From Ooceraea biroi (taxonomy: Eukaryota; Arthropoda; Insecta; Hymenoptera; Formicidae): a stretch of 64,000 nucleotides of DNA. Positions 62,501 through 64,000 of the stretch are shown here, piece after piece; positions within the stretch are counted from its first letter, which is position 1, and every line of letters begins with the position of its first letter. Position numbers and translations under genes: made by a program. The notes beneath the pieces are model-generated. The model did no database searches, had not been told where the DNA came from, and was given only the letters and a program-made list of their open reading frames with translations. The DNA lies in contig NC_039515.1 of NCBI RefSeq assembly GCF_003672135.1, forward strand, positions 8,308,001 through 8,372,000, in the 5' to 3' direction.

Positions 62501-63074
62501 GTCGCCGGGCCCTCTCGTTCCCGCGCGAAACGTACTTTGCGTCACCACGTGGCTTACCCGACCCTAAACTCGAGAAGAAGGGACACACCCCCCTGTCACC
62601 GATTCACGCCCCACCGTGTGCCGTGTACATTGTCGTATACGACCATTGTGTAATCGCAAAGTCCCTTTCAATCCTCGAGCTGTTCCTTGACCGCTAATTG
62701 AACTAAATCGCCGTGTCTTTTTCCTAGCGCCGTCAAGAGATTCAACATTGAGCAAATTAAACAAGAAAAATAGAGACACTGATATCGTCGATCGTTCTGC
62801 TTATTCTTATGGTGCGACGGATTTTCTCGGATACTCGCGCGCAAGAGGAAGCCAAGAATGCGCATTTAACGGTGCCCTCCCGTGGGACGAGACGGGTTAT
62901 CTAAGCCCCCCGCGAGTCGTAGGAGTCAAGGAGCGACGGGGTGTCTGTCGTTCATGTAGATGTCAATCACACGCCGCGCATATATTTACGAGAATCGCGC
63001 TCCGGGGCGTCCCTTCCCCACGTCTACTAACTCGACTAGCGTGCGACGTCTACCAGGCACCGAAACACACCCCC
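53521..63074. other. Gene-free region
   Basis: No supportable gene. CpG-rich segments alternate with AT-rich ones (53.75-53.93, 54.18-54.36, 56.04-56.17, 57.58-57.79, 58.46-58.80, 59.39-59.67, 61.02-61.20 kb). The 224-codon frame at 54373-55047 starts at a TTG codon and has no domain, and the 194-codon frame at 56304-56888 is Arg-rich. A 9-bp inverted repeat lies at 60729-60751. Confidence 0.55.
60729..60751. repeat. 9-bp inverted repeat with 5-nt loop
   Basis: AGTAGCTCC (60729-60737), TGATT, GGAGCTACT (60743-60751). An exact hairpin; function unknown. Confidence 0.7.
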
Positions 63075-63144
63075 AAGGAGAGAGAGAGGGAAAGAGAGAG
63101 AGGGAGAGAGAGAGAGGGAGAGAGAGAGAGGGAGAGAGAGGGAG
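63075..63144 (+). repeat. 70-nt pure purine tract (GA-rich)
   Basis: Every base from 63075 to 63144 on the plus strand is A or G, as GAGAGAGGG-type repeats. It is a candidate triplex (H-DNA)-forming or GAGA-factor-binding sequence, and it explains the Arg-Glu and Leu-Ser runs in overlapping frames. Confidence 0.9.
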
Positions 63145-64000
63145 TCCACCTACCCCTAGCGTTTCTCGTCGTTTCGCGCGCCGATGTTGGCTAAATAATA
63201 GCTCCCGGGGGAGGGCACACGACGTGTCAACCGCCTTGACAACACGTGACGTTTCGTACGCGCGAAATACACCTACGATAACCGTGCGACTTGGTTCCCG
63301 ACACTCCGATTCCTGCCGCGACACAAAAGGATATCGTGGGCTTCTTGTCGCCAGAGTGGAAGTGCACGCGAAAAAATTGCGAGTACGGTAATTTTTGGAT
63401 AAAATCATAAAGTACACAAAAAGGAAGTTTTATATTACATACTCCTGATAATAATTTGGTAATTTAGGCTATCGATAATTTTATGGGGTAAATTATATAG
63501 TTATTACTAATTTTCTGTAAGACATGTTGAGCTTCTCAGACACAGTGATTTTAATCAAGATCTATAAATGTAACAGGGTCTCATAAATGCAAATTTACTT
63601 AGATATAAAGCAAAAGTATTTGCCGGTCAAACGTGAACGGTGACGCGAGAGGATTCGTTCAGCGACGTTTCACGGTGGTGAACCCTCCCTCAAAATGCCG
63701 TACGACCCTATTTCACGACGTCGCCGCCGTGCTCGCCTCGTCGCGAACAATCGTGCGTTCCGCGGACAAAAAAGCTCCTGTCGACCTGTCTAAAGTTGCC
63801 GTACGGTGACAACGCGACTGTCTCGTGACGATGACGGCTAAAGTGCCACACGAGCGTTTCTGGCTTTATCGACTTTACGCGCCTGTAGTTTATTAGCTCG
63901 ATCGCACGTCCAACGCATTTTTCCTTTCATTTTTCCACCTTTTTTTTGTTTACTACTACTAGGTTGATTTTTAAAGTTTGCAAAATCCGAACGTAATGTT
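63145..64000. other. Gene-free window end
   Basis: CpG-rich DNA to about 63.4 kb, an AT-rich block at 63.40-63.62 kb, CpG-rich DNA again and a T-rich end. No gene or exon could be supported. A gene running past the window edge cannot be excluded. Confidence 0.5.

Noticed and set aside
1..64000. CRISPR arrays, rRNA, retroelement or viral polyproteins, transposase ORFs
   Set aside because: No regularly spaced repeats, ribosomal motifs, reverse transcriptase, integrase or transposase motifs were seen in any frame.

Overview
The window looks like nuclear DNA from an insect, most likely a hymenopteran and possibly an ant. That guess rests on four things: one intron-containing gene with an arthropod chitin-binding architecture, very gene-poor surroundings, CpG-rich non-coding DNA that alternates with short AT-rich blocks, and abundant (GA)n/(CT)n, (GAC)n and alternating purine-pyrimidine tracts. 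Nothing prokaryotic was seen (no operons, no ribosome-binding-site-led ORF series, no CRISPR). The species cannot be fixed from the sequence alone.

Only one protein-coding gene can be defended. It is a two-exon, plus-strand gene (CDS 32442-33388, intron 32449-32639) for a secreted 251-residue protein with three peritrophin-A-type (ChtBD2) chitin-binding domains. Joining the tiny first exon (ATG AAG G) to exon 2 restores a complete signal peptide. AATAAA signals lie at 33728-33750, and TATA-like boxes lie 80-125 bp upstream of the start codon. The gene sits at the downstream edge of the largest AT-rich block (about 26.0-32.4 kb). About 1.1 kb upstream of it is a 330-bp element with terminal inverted repeats (31009-31338), probably a non-autonomous DNA transposon.

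The other roughly 60 kb is intergenic or intronic. 1-13.7 kb: CpG-rich DNA with small hairpins, a 10-bp tandem repeat at 5151-5190, a diverged 130-bp direct duplication (6989-7118 and 7731-7861), and a perfect 15-bp hairpin at 8591-8624. 13.7-26 kb: mixed DNA with palindromic AT motifs (16712-16729, 18291-18315) and purine-rich blocks (20.3-20.6 kb, 24.9-25.2 kb). 26-32.4 kb: AT-rich, interrupted at 27.6-29.5 kb by CpG-rich DNA containing an alternating purine-pyrimidine stretch. 33.8-64 kb: more CpG-rich/AT-rich mosaic with the longest purine blocks (39.7-40.2 kb with (AG)25; 53.0-53.5 kb), (CT)16 at 46.9 kb, a TAATTA cluster near 49.9 kb and a CTCF-like motif near 46.0 kb.

Many open frames of 60-257 codons occur on both strands, but they overlap simple repeats, lack recognisable domains, are often open in several frames at once, and many start at non-ATG codons. 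I treat them as chance ORFs. I found no convincing new multi-gene system. The most unusual items are the degenerate middle domain of the chitin-binding protein, the inverted-repeat element, the diverged duplication, the short perfect hairpins, and the two loci that share an alternating purine-pyrimidine plus (GAC)n layout.
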